Of a stretch of 64,000 nt of DNA, positions 10,004 to 19,064 are shown piece by piece. The notes under the pieces were generated by a model. It made no database searches. It was not told where the DNA came from and worked only from the letters and a program-made list of their open reading frames with translations. Made by a program: the position numbers and the translations under genes. The stretch's first letter is position 1; each line of letters starts with the position of its first letter. Origin of the DNA: Olivibacter sp. XZL3 (GTDB lineage: Bacteria; Bacteroidota; Bacteroidia; Sphingobacteriales; Sphingobacteriaceae); contig NZ_SBJH01000041.1 of the NCBI RefSeq assembly GCF_004368405.1, forward strand, positions 48,073 to 112,072, given 5' to 3'.

Positions 10004-12580
10004 GTGAAAATAATTATTGCAAAGATCCATAGCAGCTATACTCATATTTGCTTATTGTTTTTGTTCGCTTTATCTGCTCAAATAGCTGTAGCGCAAACGA
10101 CTATCGTTCGCGGCGTTATAACGGATGCAGTAACGAAGGAAACACTCCCTTATGTAAGTATTCTAATACCCGGAACTACTATCGGCACATCTGCCGACGA
10201 CGAGGGCCATTTTAGTATTAAGATAGATGGGAATTATTCGAAGCTTAAATTTGCCTATATCGGTTATGTCACTGTAGAAAAAGATATTAAGCCAGGGGAA
10301 GACCAAGTGGTGAATGTACAGATGAGCGTTGATGCCAAGATGTTGAACGAAGTAGTGGTCACAGGCAAAAGGGGACGATATAGAAATAAAAATAATCCAG
10401 CTGTTGAGTTGATTAGGCAGGTTATCGCTCACAAAAAGGAAAATCAAATGGAAAATTACGACTTTGTTCAATACGAGGAGTATAGTAAGTTGTCCATGGC
10501 TTTAAGTAACCTGTCGGATAAATTTAAAGAGAAGCGAATATTCAGAAATTACCAGTTTCTGTTTGCCGAACAAGATTCCAGTTCGATTGGCGGTAAAAAC
10601 GTTTTGCCTGCCTATATGGAGGAAAAATTGTCTAACATCTATTTCCGTAAAAACCCATATAAAAAGAAGCGGTACGTTTTAGCGGATAAAAAGGCTGAGT
10701 TTGATCCGCACTTCATTGATAATGATGGCGTGAGCAATTACCTTCACCGATTGTACGAAGATATCAATATTTACGATAATGATATTTCGATTACCACTAA
10801 TCTGTTCTTAAGCCCCATTGCCAATAATTCGCCTACTTTTTACAAGTTTTTTATTAGTGATACCGTAAAGACGGAACAACCATGGCTTGTTGAACTTAGT
10901 TTCGTTCCCCGTAACAAGGCAGATATGTTGTTTGAGGGTAAATTGTTCATCACTTTAGACGGCAATTATGCAGTCCAAAATGCCTATCTAACCGTAAATA
11001 AAGATATTAATTTAAACTTTATGCGGGATTTGCAGGCAAAGTTGGAGTACAGCAAAAATCCCGACGGGCGGTATCATTTAAGTAAAAGTACGCTTACCAT
11101 GGAATTCGCGCTAGGGGATAAGGGCGGTGGCATATTAGGCGAGCGTACCGTTTCTTTTCAGAAATACCTGATCGGACAGTCGCAAGCCGATAGTATCTAT
11201 AAGGGTCCAGATGAAGAAATTGCTTATAATCCCGAAGTCAAAACAACGGAGGAGTATTGGAAAAGTGTGCGTCACGTGCCCTTGGAACTTCGGGAAGTCG
11301 GTATCTATAAAAATGTAGATACGCTTCAAACGATCAAGTCTTTTAGACGCATCATGGACTGGGGAACGGTGCTGCTAGCTGGATATAAGTCGTTTGGCAA
11401 GTTTGAAATGGGGCCTGCTAGCACCTTTTATAGTTTTAATCCTGTAGAGGGATTTAGGTTACGTTTAGGAGGACGAACGACTACCGACCTCAGTAAAAGG
11501 ATGTTTTTTGAAACCTATGGGGCTTATGGCTTTCGGGATGAAAAGTGGAAATACTTTTTAAGTGCTACATACTCGTTGAACAACAAATCAGTATATTCAT
11601 TTCCGCTTCATTATATAAAAGCCAGTTATCAACACGATACAAAGATACCGGGCCAGGAACTGCAATTTGTTCAGGAAGACAACTTTTTACTTTCTTTCAA
11701 ACGAGGTGATAATAACCGCTGGCTTTATAACGATATTGCTAAGTTCGAGTATGTGCATGAGTTACCGAGTAGGTTCTCTTACAAAGTTGGCTTTACACAT
11801 TGGCGGCAGCGTCCTGCCGGCGTATTGGTTTATCAACGCGAAGATGCCAACGGGAATCTTTTTAACGTTAATGAACTTACTTCATCGGAGGTCAATGTTG
11901 AACTTCGCTATGCACCGAAAGAGCAGTTCTATCAGGGCAAAGTTTATCGCATCCCGATATTTAACAAATATCCGATATTTACCTTGCGCTATAATATGGG
12001 CTTAAAAAATGTATTCAACAGCACAAACGATTACCACAACTTTAGCGCAAACATCTTTAAGCGTGTATATTTGTCGCAGTTTGGCTACTCAGACGTAACC
12101 CTCGAAGGTGGATACATTTTTGGAGAGAACATCCCTTTTCCATTGCTTAGCATACATCGGGCGAATCAAACCTACGCGTATCAGCTAAACTCTTATAATT
12201 TGATGAACTTTCTTGAGTTCGTAAGCGACCACTATGCAGCTGTTAATGTACAATATTACCTGAACGGGTTTATTTTTAACAAAATCCCGTTGCTTAAGCG
12301 GCTAAAATGGCGTGAGGTTATCAGCTTCAAAGGTTTGTGGGGAGGTTTAAGAGATGAAAATAACCCGAATTATAATAATTCATTATACAAATTCTCCATG
12401 GATGAAAACGGCTTGCCTATAACTTATACGTTAGGAAGTACTCCGTATATTGAAGGAAGTGTTGGGATAGCGAATATTTTTAAATTAGTTCGGGTAGATC
12501 TAATAAGGAGATTTACTTATTTGGACAATCCGAATGTTTCGGAATGGGGTATAAGAGCCCGGGTCAAATTTGATTTTTAA
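10004..12580 (+). CDS. DUF5686-type outer-membrane protein with carboxypeptidase-regulatory-like domain
   Basis: An 858-residue protein with a signal peptide ending near residue 30 (cleavage after an AVA-type site), then a carboxypeptidase D regulatory-like beta-sandwich (about 33-115, starting with RGVITDAVTKETLPYVSI), and a long beta-strand-rich region ending in Phe (VKFDF), typical of outer-membrane barrels. Length and order match the Bacteroidota DUF5686 family, whose function is not established. Start is GTG at 10004; the hydrophobic signal follows directly. It stands inside the sphingolipid block after a 220-base gap, so it may have its own promoter. Confidence 0.82.
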   Translation: MKIIIAKIHSSYTHICLLFLFALSAQIAVAQTTIVRGVITDAVTKETLPYVSILIPGTTIGTSADDEGHFSIKIDGNYSKLKFAYIGYVTVEKDIKPGEDQVVNVQMSVDAKMLNEVVVTGKRGRYRNKNNPAVELIRQVIAHKKENQMENYDFVQYEEYSKLSMALSNLSDKFKEKRIFRNYQFLFAEQDSSSIGGKNVLPAYMEEKLSNIYFRKNPYKKKRYVLADKKAEFDPHFIDNDGVSNYLHRLYEDINIYDNDISITTNLFLSPIANNSPTFYKFFISDTVKTEQPWLVELSFVPRNKADMLFEGKLFITLDGNYAVQNAYLTVNKDINLNFMRDLQAKLEYSKNPDGRYHLSKSTLTMEFALGDKGGGILGERTVSFQKYLIGQSQADSIYKGPDEEIAYNPEVKTTEEYWKSVRHVPLELREVGIYKNVDTLQTIKSFRRIMDWGTVLLAGYKSFGKFEMGPASTFYSFNPVEGFRLRLGGRTTTDLSKRMFFETYGAYGFRDEKWKYFLSATYSLNNKSVYSFPLHYIKASYQHDTKIPGQELQFVQEDNFLLSFKRGDNNRWLYNDIAKFEYVHELPSRFSYKVGFTHWRQRPAGVLVYQREDANGNLFNVNELTSSEVNVELRYAPKEQFYQGKVYRIPIFNKYPIFTLRYNMGLKNVFNSTNDYHNFSANIFKRVYLSQFGYSDVTLEGGYIFGENIPFPLLSIHRANQTYAYQLNSYNLMNFLEFVSDHYAAVNVQYYLNGFIFNKIPLLKRLKWREVISFKGLWGGLRDENNPNYNNSLYKFSMDENGLPITYTLGSTPYIEGSVGIANIFKLVRVDLIRRFTYLDNPNVSEWGIRARVKFDF

Positions 12581-12679
12581 TCGTTTAACGACGCTTTTTT
12601 GTTTATTTTTGTCTATTCTTATTAGCTCATAGCTTAGGCCAATTAAGTTAATAGGTTTTATTTATCAATAGTAGTTGTC

Positions 12680-13312
12680 ATGGCAAAGAATTATGTTTCT
12701 AACTCGCAGGAATCAGTAAGAATGTTTAAAAGCAACTTACTCGAACCTTTAACAAAGGTACATTTTACAGTGCCTTTGATATTGTTTGTGCCAGTTATCC
12801 TCTATTTTTCATGGCAGGCGTTTGCTACATATGAAGTTTCTGTTTGGTTCTACATAGGATACTTCATTATCGGCTTATTCGTTTGGTCATTCACCGAGTA
12901 TGTAATGCACCGTTTCGTTTTTCATTTACCCCCTAAAGGGAAGGTGATGGAGCGTCTTCATTTCATATTTCACGGGGTGCATCACGATTATCCCATGGAC
13001 AAACTCCGGTTGGTATTGCCTCCTTCAGTAAGTATCCCCCTTGCTCTAGCGCTATATTATTTGTTTAAGTTGTTTTTTAATGATATGCAGATGTCGGCGT
13101 TTTTTCCAGGTTTTATAGTGGGGTATCTTTTTTATGATATAGGGCATTATGCAATGCACCATTATAACTTTAAAAGCGGCATTATGAAAAGGATCAAGCA
13201 GCACCATATGCTTCACCATTATCAGGATGCAGACAAAGGTTATGGTGTGAGTTCCCCGCTATGGGATATGATCTTTGGTTCTAATTTTGAAAAGAAGAAA
13301 AAAGCAAAATAG
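12680..13312 (+). CDS. fatty acid hydroxylase / sterol desaturase family membrane protein
   Basis: A 210-residue membrane protein with four hydrophobic segments and the full histidine-box set of di-iron hydroxylases: H77 and H82 (HRFVFH), H98, H101 and H102 (HGVHH), H156, H160 and H161, and H175, H176, H179 and H180 (HHMLHH). The arrangement and length resemble the eukaryotic fatty acid 2-hydroxylase (FA2H/Scs7) core. Beside serine palmitoyltransferase, the likely job is hydroxylation of the ceramide N-acyl chain, as alpha-hydroxy ceramides are known in Sphingobacteria. Substrate is inferred. The C-terminus is lysine-rich. Confidence 0.85.
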   Translation: MAKNYVSNSQESVRMFKSNLLEPLTKVHFTVPLILFVPVILYFSWQAFATYEVSVWFYIGYFIIGLFVWSFTEYVMHRFVFHLPPKGKVMERLHFIFHGVHHDYPMDKLRLVLPPSVSIPLALALYYLFKLFFNDMQMSAFFPGFIVGYLFYDIGHYAMHHYNFKSGIMKRIKQHHMLHHYQDADKGYGVSSPLWDMIFGSNFEKKKKAK

Positions 13313-13386
13313 CTGCTTTCTTCTTGTACCTGAAATGATACACAACCGTTGACTTGCTTAATGCGGTGAAGTAATCTAATCTCCTT

Positions 13387-14145
13387 ATGAAAGAAAAGAA
13401 GACAATGATAGAAGGGCTTGAAAACAAGCATTTCGGTCAGGTGCAAGAAGAAGACGAGAAAAAGAAAAATATCTTTAAGGACCGGAAGCGCACCAATTTA
13501 TTAAAGGATGCCGAACAGCGCTCAATTTCTTACTTGGTTACCAAAGTGCCAGATGCCATAACACCCAACATGCTTACTGGCATAGGCTGTTTTGGAGGGA
13601 TGGTTGTGTTGCTGGGATTTGTGTTGGCAAGCTATGTGGACCGTTCGTATCTTTTATTAGGCGTATTAGGACTCTCTATTAATTGGCTAGGCGATTCATT
13701 GGATGGGCGGATCGCTTATTACCGAAATATCCCGCGAAAATGGTATGGTTTTTCTCTTGACATCATCATGGACTGGATCAATACTGTTATTATGGGCCTC
13801 GGTTTTATCGTCTATCTCGGCGAAGGATACGAACTGTTATCCTATTTTTTCGTTGCTTTATACGGATGGGCCATGATCATAACGCAGTTGCGTTATAAGA
13901 TTACCGACAGATACACCATAGATGCCGGGACCGTAGGACCAACTGAAATTAGAGTCATCATCAGCATCATCTTTATTTTAGAAGTAATATTTGCGGGAGC
14001 CGTCAATATATTTTCAGCGCTTGTAGTCATTACTCTTTTTATTGTCAATATCGTAGACACAATAAAGTTATTGCGTTTGGGTGACGCGCGTGATATAGCA
14101 GAACGAGCGGTAAAGAGTGCTTCACCCGATGTTAAAGAAAAGTAG
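13387..14145 (+). CDS. CDP-alcohol phosphatidyltransferase family membrane protein
   Basis: A 252-residue protein with about six hydrophobic segments after a charged 50-residue N-terminus. It carries the CDP-alcohol phosphotransferase signature with D103, D106, G107, A110, G121, D125 and D129. The spacing is off by one: ten residues stand between A110 and G121 instead of nine, and the usual Arg after Ala is displaced to R113. The family joins a CDP-activated lipid or alcohol to an acceptor alcohol. In this block it may make a phospho head group (for example inositol or ethanolamine phosphate) for sphingolipids. It overlaps the next gene. Confidence 0.82.
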   Translation: MKEKKTMIEGLENKHFGQVQEEDEKKKNIFKDRKRTNLLKDAEQRSISYLVTKVPDAITPNMLTGIGCFGGMVVLLGFVLASYVDRSYLLLGVLGLSINWLGDSLDGRIAYYRNIPRKWYGFSLDIIMDWINTVIMGLGFIVYLGEGYELLSYFFVALYGWAMIITQLRYKITDRYTIDAGTVGPTEIRVIISIIFILEVIFAGAVNIFSALVVITLFIVNIVDTIKLLRLGDARDIAERAVKSASPDVKEK

Positions 14146-14542
14146 CATTTATACCTTCATAAAAGCCCAGTTTTCAGCTTTTTTAGGAGGGATAGTCGAT
14201 TACAGTGTAATGGTTATATGTACAGAGTTGCTGTATATACATTATACCATTTCAATTATCGTTGGTGGAATGATCGGCGCGCTGATCAACTTTATGGTCA
14301 ATCTTAATTGGACTTTCAAAGCTACGGCAAGGGTTGATCAGCGGGGCGGCATTTTGATTCAACTGGCTAAATTCGCTTCTATGGTAGGAGGGAGCGTTTT
14401 GTTAAAGTCATCGGGTACTTACTTGCTAACAGAGACTGTACAAATGGACTATCGGATAGGTAGAATAGTGGTTGACCTCCTTGTGTCGCTTGGCTTCAAT
14501 TACACCTTGCAACGCTATTGGGTTTTTAAAAGAAATCCTTGA
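14129..14542 (+). CDS. GtrA-like membrane protein
   Basis: A 137-residue protein with four hydrophobic segments and the GtrA pattern (FLGGIVDYSVM near the start, INFMVNLNWTFKA in the middle, LGFNYTLQRYWVF at the end). GtrA-like proteins are thought to flip polyprenyl-linked sugars or other lipids. The ATG at 14129 overlaps the CDP-alcohol gene by 17 bases and is preferred to the GTG at 14117. The overlap suggests coupled translation, so the two proteins probably serve the same pathway. Confidence 0.82.
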   Translation: MLKKSSIYTFIKAQFSAFLGGIVDYSVMVICTELLYIHYTISIIVGGMIGALINFMVNLNWTFKATARVDQRGGILIQLAKFASMVGGSVLLKSSGTYLLTETVQMDYRIGRIVVDLLVSLGFNYTLQRYWVFKRNP

Positions 14543-14572
14543 TACAAGCTTAAGCTTGGTAAATAATAATTT

Positions 14573-15160
14573 ATGAATATTCGTACGTTTAGCGCTTTAT
14601 ATTGTGCTCTTTTTTTGGGGGTAGGAAGCGTGGTTGGTTTCCCATATGCTAACCCTTCAAAGGTGATATATGAAAACGTTTCTACTGATGTAGATTCGTT
14701 TCCTATTCCGAAAGATGTAGCGCATTTGTTGTTTTATATACAGCGTGATCCTAACACCAATACAATCTGTTATACTTTAAACATTGACAATGCCGGCAGG
14801 CTTGATTTAGGAGACCCGATTCATGCCTTTTGGATACGTTATCCCGAAGGGGGCGTACGGAAAGAGTTAAATTTTATTCAACGCAAATTTGCCTACGGAA
14901 TCAATACGAAGAAACTGGCGGATGGCAGTTATGACGTCAGGTCAGTTGCTTATAGCAAACTGCCATTAAAGCTAAAAAAGGATACGAGGGGCGTTTATCG
15001 CGTTTATGCTCAGATAAATGACAAAGAATCGGTGCTCGAGCGGATATTCATTCGAATTGGAGACGGCGGTACTTTTTGGAAGCCAGATGTTCAATATATT
15101 GAACTCAAGGGTATTGACGTGAAAACAGGTAAACGTGTCCTTGAACGATTTAAGCCGTAA
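14573..15160 (+). CDS. DUF4833 family exported protein
   Basis: A 195-residue protein with an N-terminal signal peptide (about 1-23) and a beta-rich body containing LLFYIQRDPNTNTICYTLN, a stretch I associate with the DUF4833 family of Bacteroidota. The function is unknown. It is the last gene of the sphingolipid block, 30 bases after the GtrA-like gene and directly before a strong terminator. By context it may act on or carry lipids in the periplasm; that is inference. Confidence 0.75.
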   Translation: MNIRTFSALYCALFLGVGSVVGFPYANPSKVIYENVSTDVDSFPIPKDVAHLLFYIQRDPNTNTICYTLNIDNAGRLDLGDPIHAFWIRYPEGGVRKELNFIQRKFAYGINTKKLADGSYDVRSVAYSKLPLKLKKDTRGVYRVYAQINDKESVLERIFIRIGDGGTFWKPDVQYIELKGIDVKTGKRVLERFKP

Positions 15161-15161
15161 G

Positions 15162-15192
15162 AAGCAGGCCCTAGTTCTGGGGCCTGCTTTTT
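15162..15192 (+). terminator. intrinsic terminator closing the sphingolipid block
   Basis: A perfect 10-bp stem (15162-15171 with 15180-15189) around an 8-base loop, followed by a T-run to 15192. It begins 2 bases after the DUF4833 stop and overlaps the stop codon of the convergent DUF6600 gene. Confidence 0.85.
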
Positions 15193-16393
15193 ATCCTCTA
15201 GTACTTCTCGATGCACTTGTTGGACGATCTTGACTACGCGATGACCGTTCACTGCCCCTAGAAGGCGTGCTCGATCGCGATTGCCGGACGTTTTGCGTGC
15301 GCGTTTGTGCGCTTGGTTTAGCACTGCTTCGTTCCGAGCGCTGTACGCTATTCCTGTTGGGCTGGGCTGCAGGCCGAGCGGACCTCTCTGCCGATGGCCT
15401 TTTCGCTGTATTATTTGTCCTCGCCTGTAAAGCTTGATTGCTCTCTTTAGCGCGGATTTCGTTATTTCTAGTTTTGGAGTCATTCGCGCGTACATTTGCT
15501 GCTCGTGTTGTGCTTGCTGGTCTGCGATCTACATTTTTATTTCGATTCGCAGAAGCAGTAGCAGTCCTTCCAGTAACCTTACCGGTATTTCTATTTGTTG
15601 ATCTGCTTTCACTACGAATGCTGTTGGCCGATGCAATCCGAGTTGGCCTTGCTCGCTCATTTTTACTTATATTCGGGCGATAGATTTCAAGGGATTGTCC
15701 GTTTATTCTCCCCGAACCTGGCCGGCTGGCATTACTTATACGATGTACCGGTACGGAAGACCGTGTCACCCGTTGAATGTCAGTTCTTCTTGGACCGGCA
15801 TAATATCGGTGGTTGTTGTAAACGTAGGTGTTGTTTATTATAGTGGTTCTGTTATAGACGTTCACCACCGTTCTCCTTGGCGCATAATAGCGATGAATAG
15901 ATGCGCTTAAGATATGACGTTGCGGTACAAAGATCCAATAGGTGGACGGGATATTGACGCTTACGCCGATACTTAGGCCTGGGCCCAAAGGTGCCCAGCC
16001 ATAGTAACCTCCACCCGAACGCCAGCTCACCCATGCAGGCCCCCATTCATAGCCCGGAACCCACGACCATCCAAATCGCTGATTGTAATTCCATCTTCCG
16101 TAGTGAAATGGAGCCCAGCCCCAGTTATAATTAGACACCCAGGTATTGCCATAATCCGTCATTACCCACCTGCCATTAGTCGCGTACGGTTGAAAATCGG
16201 GTTCTACATTCGGAACCCAGATATATCCGTAATCCGGGTCGTCTATCCACTCCCCATAAGGAGAAAGTTCATCGTAAAACTGCTGGAATGACACAGTTAC
16301 CCCAGGTTGGGCATTTACTTTTCCAAGAAAGCCGATAGCAAATAAAATGCTAAAGGAAAAAAGTAGTATGCGTATATTATTTGCTGTTTTCAT
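15191..16393 (-). CDS. DUF6600-type exported protein with long basic low-complexity tail
   Basis: A 400-residue protein with a signal peptide (about 1-28). Residues 30-165 are very rich in Trp, Tyr and Gly with repeats such as YGEWIDDPDYGYIWVP and WGWAPFHYGRW, the pattern of DUF6600 domains. From about 225 to the end the protein is dominated by Arg, Ser, Asn, Ala and Thr with little order expected. The tail should be strongly positively charged and may bind polyanions or cell wall; no function is known. It stands alone on the minus strand with terminators on both sides. Confidence 0.75.
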   Translation of the reverse strand: MKTANNIRILLFSFSILFAIGFLGKVNAQPGVTVSFQQFYDELSPYGEWIDDPDYGYIWVPNVEPDFQPYATNGRWVMTDYGNTWVSNYNWGWAPFHYGRWNYNQRFGWSWVPGYEWGPAWVSWRSGGGYYGWAPLGPGLSIGVSVNIPSTYWIFVPQRHILSASIHRYYAPRRTVVNVYNRTTIINNTYVYNNHRYYAGPRRTDIQRVTRSSVPVHRISNASRPGSGRINGQSLEIYRPNISKNERARPTRIASANSIRSESRSTNRNTGKVTGRTATASANRNKNVDRRPASTTRAANVRANDSKTRNNEIRAKESNQALQARTNNTAKRPSAERSARPAAQPNRNSVQRSERSSAKPSAQTRTQNVRQSRSSTPSRGSERSSRSQDRPTSASRSTRG

Positions 16394-16489
16394 GGCTCAA
16401 AGTTTAATCCTACAAACTTGTTTTCTTAGTGTTATGACAGCAAGTGACAATAAAGGTTTAATAGGGAGCAATGATAGGGTGAGGATGAA

Positions 16490-16539
16490 ACCTGTTAGGT
16501 AGTATGGAGCAGGCGAATGCGCTATCTTGCCTAACAGGT
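16490..16539. repeat. 10-bp inverted repeat downstream of the GMC gene
   Basis: ACCTGTTAGG at 16490-16499 is repeated as its reverse complement at 16530-16539, with 30 bases between. It lies 9 bases past the stop of the minus-strand GMC gene. There is no clear T-run, so it may be a weak terminator or a structured 3' end. Confidence 0.5.
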
Positions 16540-16547
16540 ATGAATAT

Positions 16548-18263
16548 CTACAAGTTGTTCTTTTTTAGTTCATTAACGGCGAAGTCTACCGATCTAGCTG
16601 CAAAAGCCATATACGTGAGGGACGGATTCTGTGTTGAAGTAGACGTCATACAGGCACCGTCTGTAATAAAAACGTTGCGACAATGATGGAGCTGATTCCA
16701 TTTATTAAGTAAAGAAGTCTTAGGGTCATTACCCATACGGACACCTCCCATCTCGTGGATATCTAAACCGGGTGCTTGTCCAGCGGTATTTGCACGGATA
16801 TTGGTAAAGCCGGCTTGTGTAAACATCTCTGTCATCTGCTCAACGTAATCCGCCTTCATTTTTGCGTCGTTCTCGTCATAATCCACCGATATTTTCAACA
16901 GCGGAATGCCCCATTCATCTTTCTTATCAGCATCTAAAGTAACATAATTGGATTCTTTCGGAATTGTTTCCGCCATCATATGCGAGCCCACACGCCAAGG
17001 GCCGAGTTTAGGATTTAATAATTGTTCTTTCAAATCCGTTCCCAGACTAGAAGTATCGCGATCAGCGGACCTATAAGCTGAAAAACCTGCGGCATAGCCC
17101 CTCAAGAAATCAGTTTCCTGTTTATGGAGATTTCTGAATCGGGGGATATAGCCGCCGCCGGCAGGGTTTCTGCCCTCCGTTTTATAGTCGGCCAAGCCAT
17201 CGTATTCGGCACTGATGCGGGCGCTATAATTATGAAAAGCAACATATTTTCCTAACAAGCCCGTGTCGTTGCCCAATCCATTAGGAAAGCGGTTCGATTT
17301 CGAATTTAGGAGAATCAAGTTCGTGTTTAGGGCTGCCGCATTTACGAAAATAATGCGGGCAAAGTAATCTATTTCTTCTTTTGTGTTTGTATCGATCACC
17401 TTAACACCTACCGCTTTGCCTTTCTGTTCATCATAGATGATGGAATGTGCCACAGAAAAAGGACGTAAAGTCAGATTTCCAGTTTTTTGCGCCCAGGGAA
17501 GGGTAGACGCGTTGCTACTAAAATAGCCGCCAAAAGGACAGCCTCGCTGACAAAGCACTCGGTTCTGGCATTGCACACGTCCCTGCTCAATGTGAATAGG
17601 ATTCGGTTGCGATAAGTGAGCACAGCGAGCACTGATTACATGTCGATCTGTATACTTTTTGCTCATAACTCCCTTAAAATAGTCTTCCACGGCATTCAAG
17701 GGATAGGCAGGTAAGAACTCGCCGTCTGGCAATTCTTTTAGCCCATCGCGATTTCCAGATATCCCGGCAAATTTTTCGACATAACTATACCAAGGGGCTA
17801 TATCTTTATACCGAATGGGCCAGTCCACTGCAAAACCATCTCTGGCCGGACCCTCGAAGTCAAAATCCGACCATCGTTGTGTTTGTCGAGCCCATAGTAG
17901 AGACTTTCCACCTACTTGATAGCCTCGGATCCAATCGAAGGGCTTCTCCTGTACATAAGGGTGTTCATTATCTTTTACGAAAAAATGCATTGCATCTTCG
18001 CGAAAGGCGTAGCATCGGTTTACAATAGGCGATGATTCCTGTATTGCGAAAGGCACTTCCCCCCGGTGTTCAAATTCATAGGGATACATATTGGTAGTGG
18101 GATAATCCACGACATGTTTTACATCTTTGCCCCGTTCTAATACCAGTGTTTTCAGTCCCTTTTCGGTAAGTTCTTTCGCCGCCCATCCACCGCTGATTCC
18201 CGATCCGATCACGATGGCGTCAAATGTGCGCTCCTTTATAGTATCAATGTTTATATTCGACAT
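16548..18263 (-). CDS. GMC-family oxidoreductase
   Basis: A 571-residue flavoprotein. The N-terminal FAD-binding motif IGSGISGG lies at 19-26, a second FAD contact follows in VLERGKD, and the C-terminal GMC region has the conserved histidine in DIHEMGG and an Asn near NPSLTYMAFA. A cysteine cluster (CQNRVLCQRGCPFGG, about 230) resembles that of gluconate and related sugar dehydrogenases. It probably oxidises a sugar or other alcohol, with the upstream small subunit as partner. Only 12 bases separate the two genes. Confidence 0.88.
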   Translation of the reverse strand: MSNINIDTIKERTFDAIVIGSGISGGWAAKELTEKGLKTLVLERGKDVKHVVDYPTTNMYPYEFEHRGEVPFAIQESSPIVNRCYAFREDAMHFFVKDNEHPYVQEKPFDWIRGYQVGGKSLLWARQTQRWSDFDFEGPARDGFAVDWPIRYKDIAPWYSYVEKFAGISGNRDGLKELPDGEFLPAYPLNAVEDYFKGVMSKKYTDRHVISARCAHLSQPNPIHIEQGRVQCQNRVLCQRGCPFGGYFSSNASTLPWAQKTGNLTLRPFSVAHSIIYDEQKGKAVGVKVIDTNTKEEIDYFARIIFVNAAALNTNLILLNSKSNRFPNGLGNDTGLLGKYVAFHNYSARISAEYDGLADYKTEGRNPAGGGYIPRFRNLHKQETDFLRGYAAGFSAYRSADRDTSSLGTDLKEQLLNPKLGPWRVGSHMMAETIPKESNYVTLDADKKDEWGIPLLKISVDYDENDAKMKADYVEQMTEMFTQAGFTNIRANTAGQAPGLDIHEMGGVRMGNDPKTSLLNKWNQLHHCRNVFITDGACMTSTSTQNPSLTYMAFAARSVDFAVNELKKNNL

Positions 18264-18275
18264 CTGATATTTCCG

Positions 18276-18818
18276 TTAACCTAATTTTTCCATTGTTTTT
18301 TGTACCGCACTATATCCGTTATACTTTCCGGGTATCAGCTCATATTGTTTTAAGTCCTTCATGACATACTTTGAGTTCAAGAAGCCTTGGATCGTTCTTC
18401 TTTTGGTGATGCCGTAAAAACGTTGGCTGTCCGTTTCCGCTTCATTCGCCTCGAGGTTCTGTAAAAGCTGAATCCGCTGTGCTGAAGATAATTCCTTAAA
18501 TTCGCTCGAAAATTTTTCTTTTGCGAAGCTGTTCAGGCTGTTAAGTCCCTTTACGAAGCTTTCTTGGTCGGATTTGCTATGGCAATCATCAACCATTTTC
18601 AACACAAAGAGATGTAAATTAAGGTCTTTAGCTCCGGGCGAACTTGTTTTGGGAAGTATGGTTTCGGTAACTTCCGCCAGCAGATTCTCTTGGACTGCTG
18701 TTATATCCAAATTGCTTAATTCAATGGATGCTTTCCCTGCTTCCCCGGAACAGGACGGTAATATAGCGATACCTCCGGCTATTATAAAAAGACTCTTAAT
18801 TGCTGCTCTTCTTTTCAT
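18276..18818 (-). CDS. gluconate 2-dehydrogenase subunit 3-like protein
   Basis: A 180-residue protein with a twin-arginine-like start (MKRRAAIKSLF), a hydrophobic stretch and Cys23 in a lipobox-like LPSC, so it may be an exported lipoprotein. The body matches the small subunit of membrane-bound gluconate 2-dehydrogenase by memory (ETILPKTSSPGAKDLNLHLFV). Such subunits help export and mature the folded GMC flavoprotein by the Tat route. It is transcribed just ahead of the GMC gene; no cytochrome subunit gene follows. Confidence 0.82.
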   Translation of the reverse strand: MKRRAAIKSLFIIAGGIAILPSCSGEAGKASIELSNLDITAVQENLLAEVTETILPKTSSPGAKDLNLHLFVLKMVDDCHSKSDQESFVKGLNSLNSFAKEKFSSEFKELSSAQRIQLLQNLEANEAETDSQRFYGITKRRTIQGFLNSKYVMKDLKQYELIPGKYNGYSAVQKTMEKLG

Positions 18819-19064
18819 CCGATTTTGTAATGTTGTATAGTTTAGCGTTATGAAGCCGTTGGGCTTTCATTATTGAATCCAATATTAAGGAAAATATTTC
18901 AATAAAAAATCATCTATTCGTTATTCAATTTTTTCTTTCTGCGGTTAAAAGGGAGTTTTTATTCGGGCCTTCGATCGGTCGTGCGTTCGTCATAATAAGT
19001 GCAATTGGCGGTAAGGCATTAAACCTTTAACATCAAGAATTGTTCAACCATAAAAAAAATAAAC

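Noticed and set aside
15438..16291. Several plus-strand ORFs (15438, 15595, 15695, 16103)
   Set aside because: All lie opposite the DUF6600 coding sequence and have odd composition; shadows of that gene.
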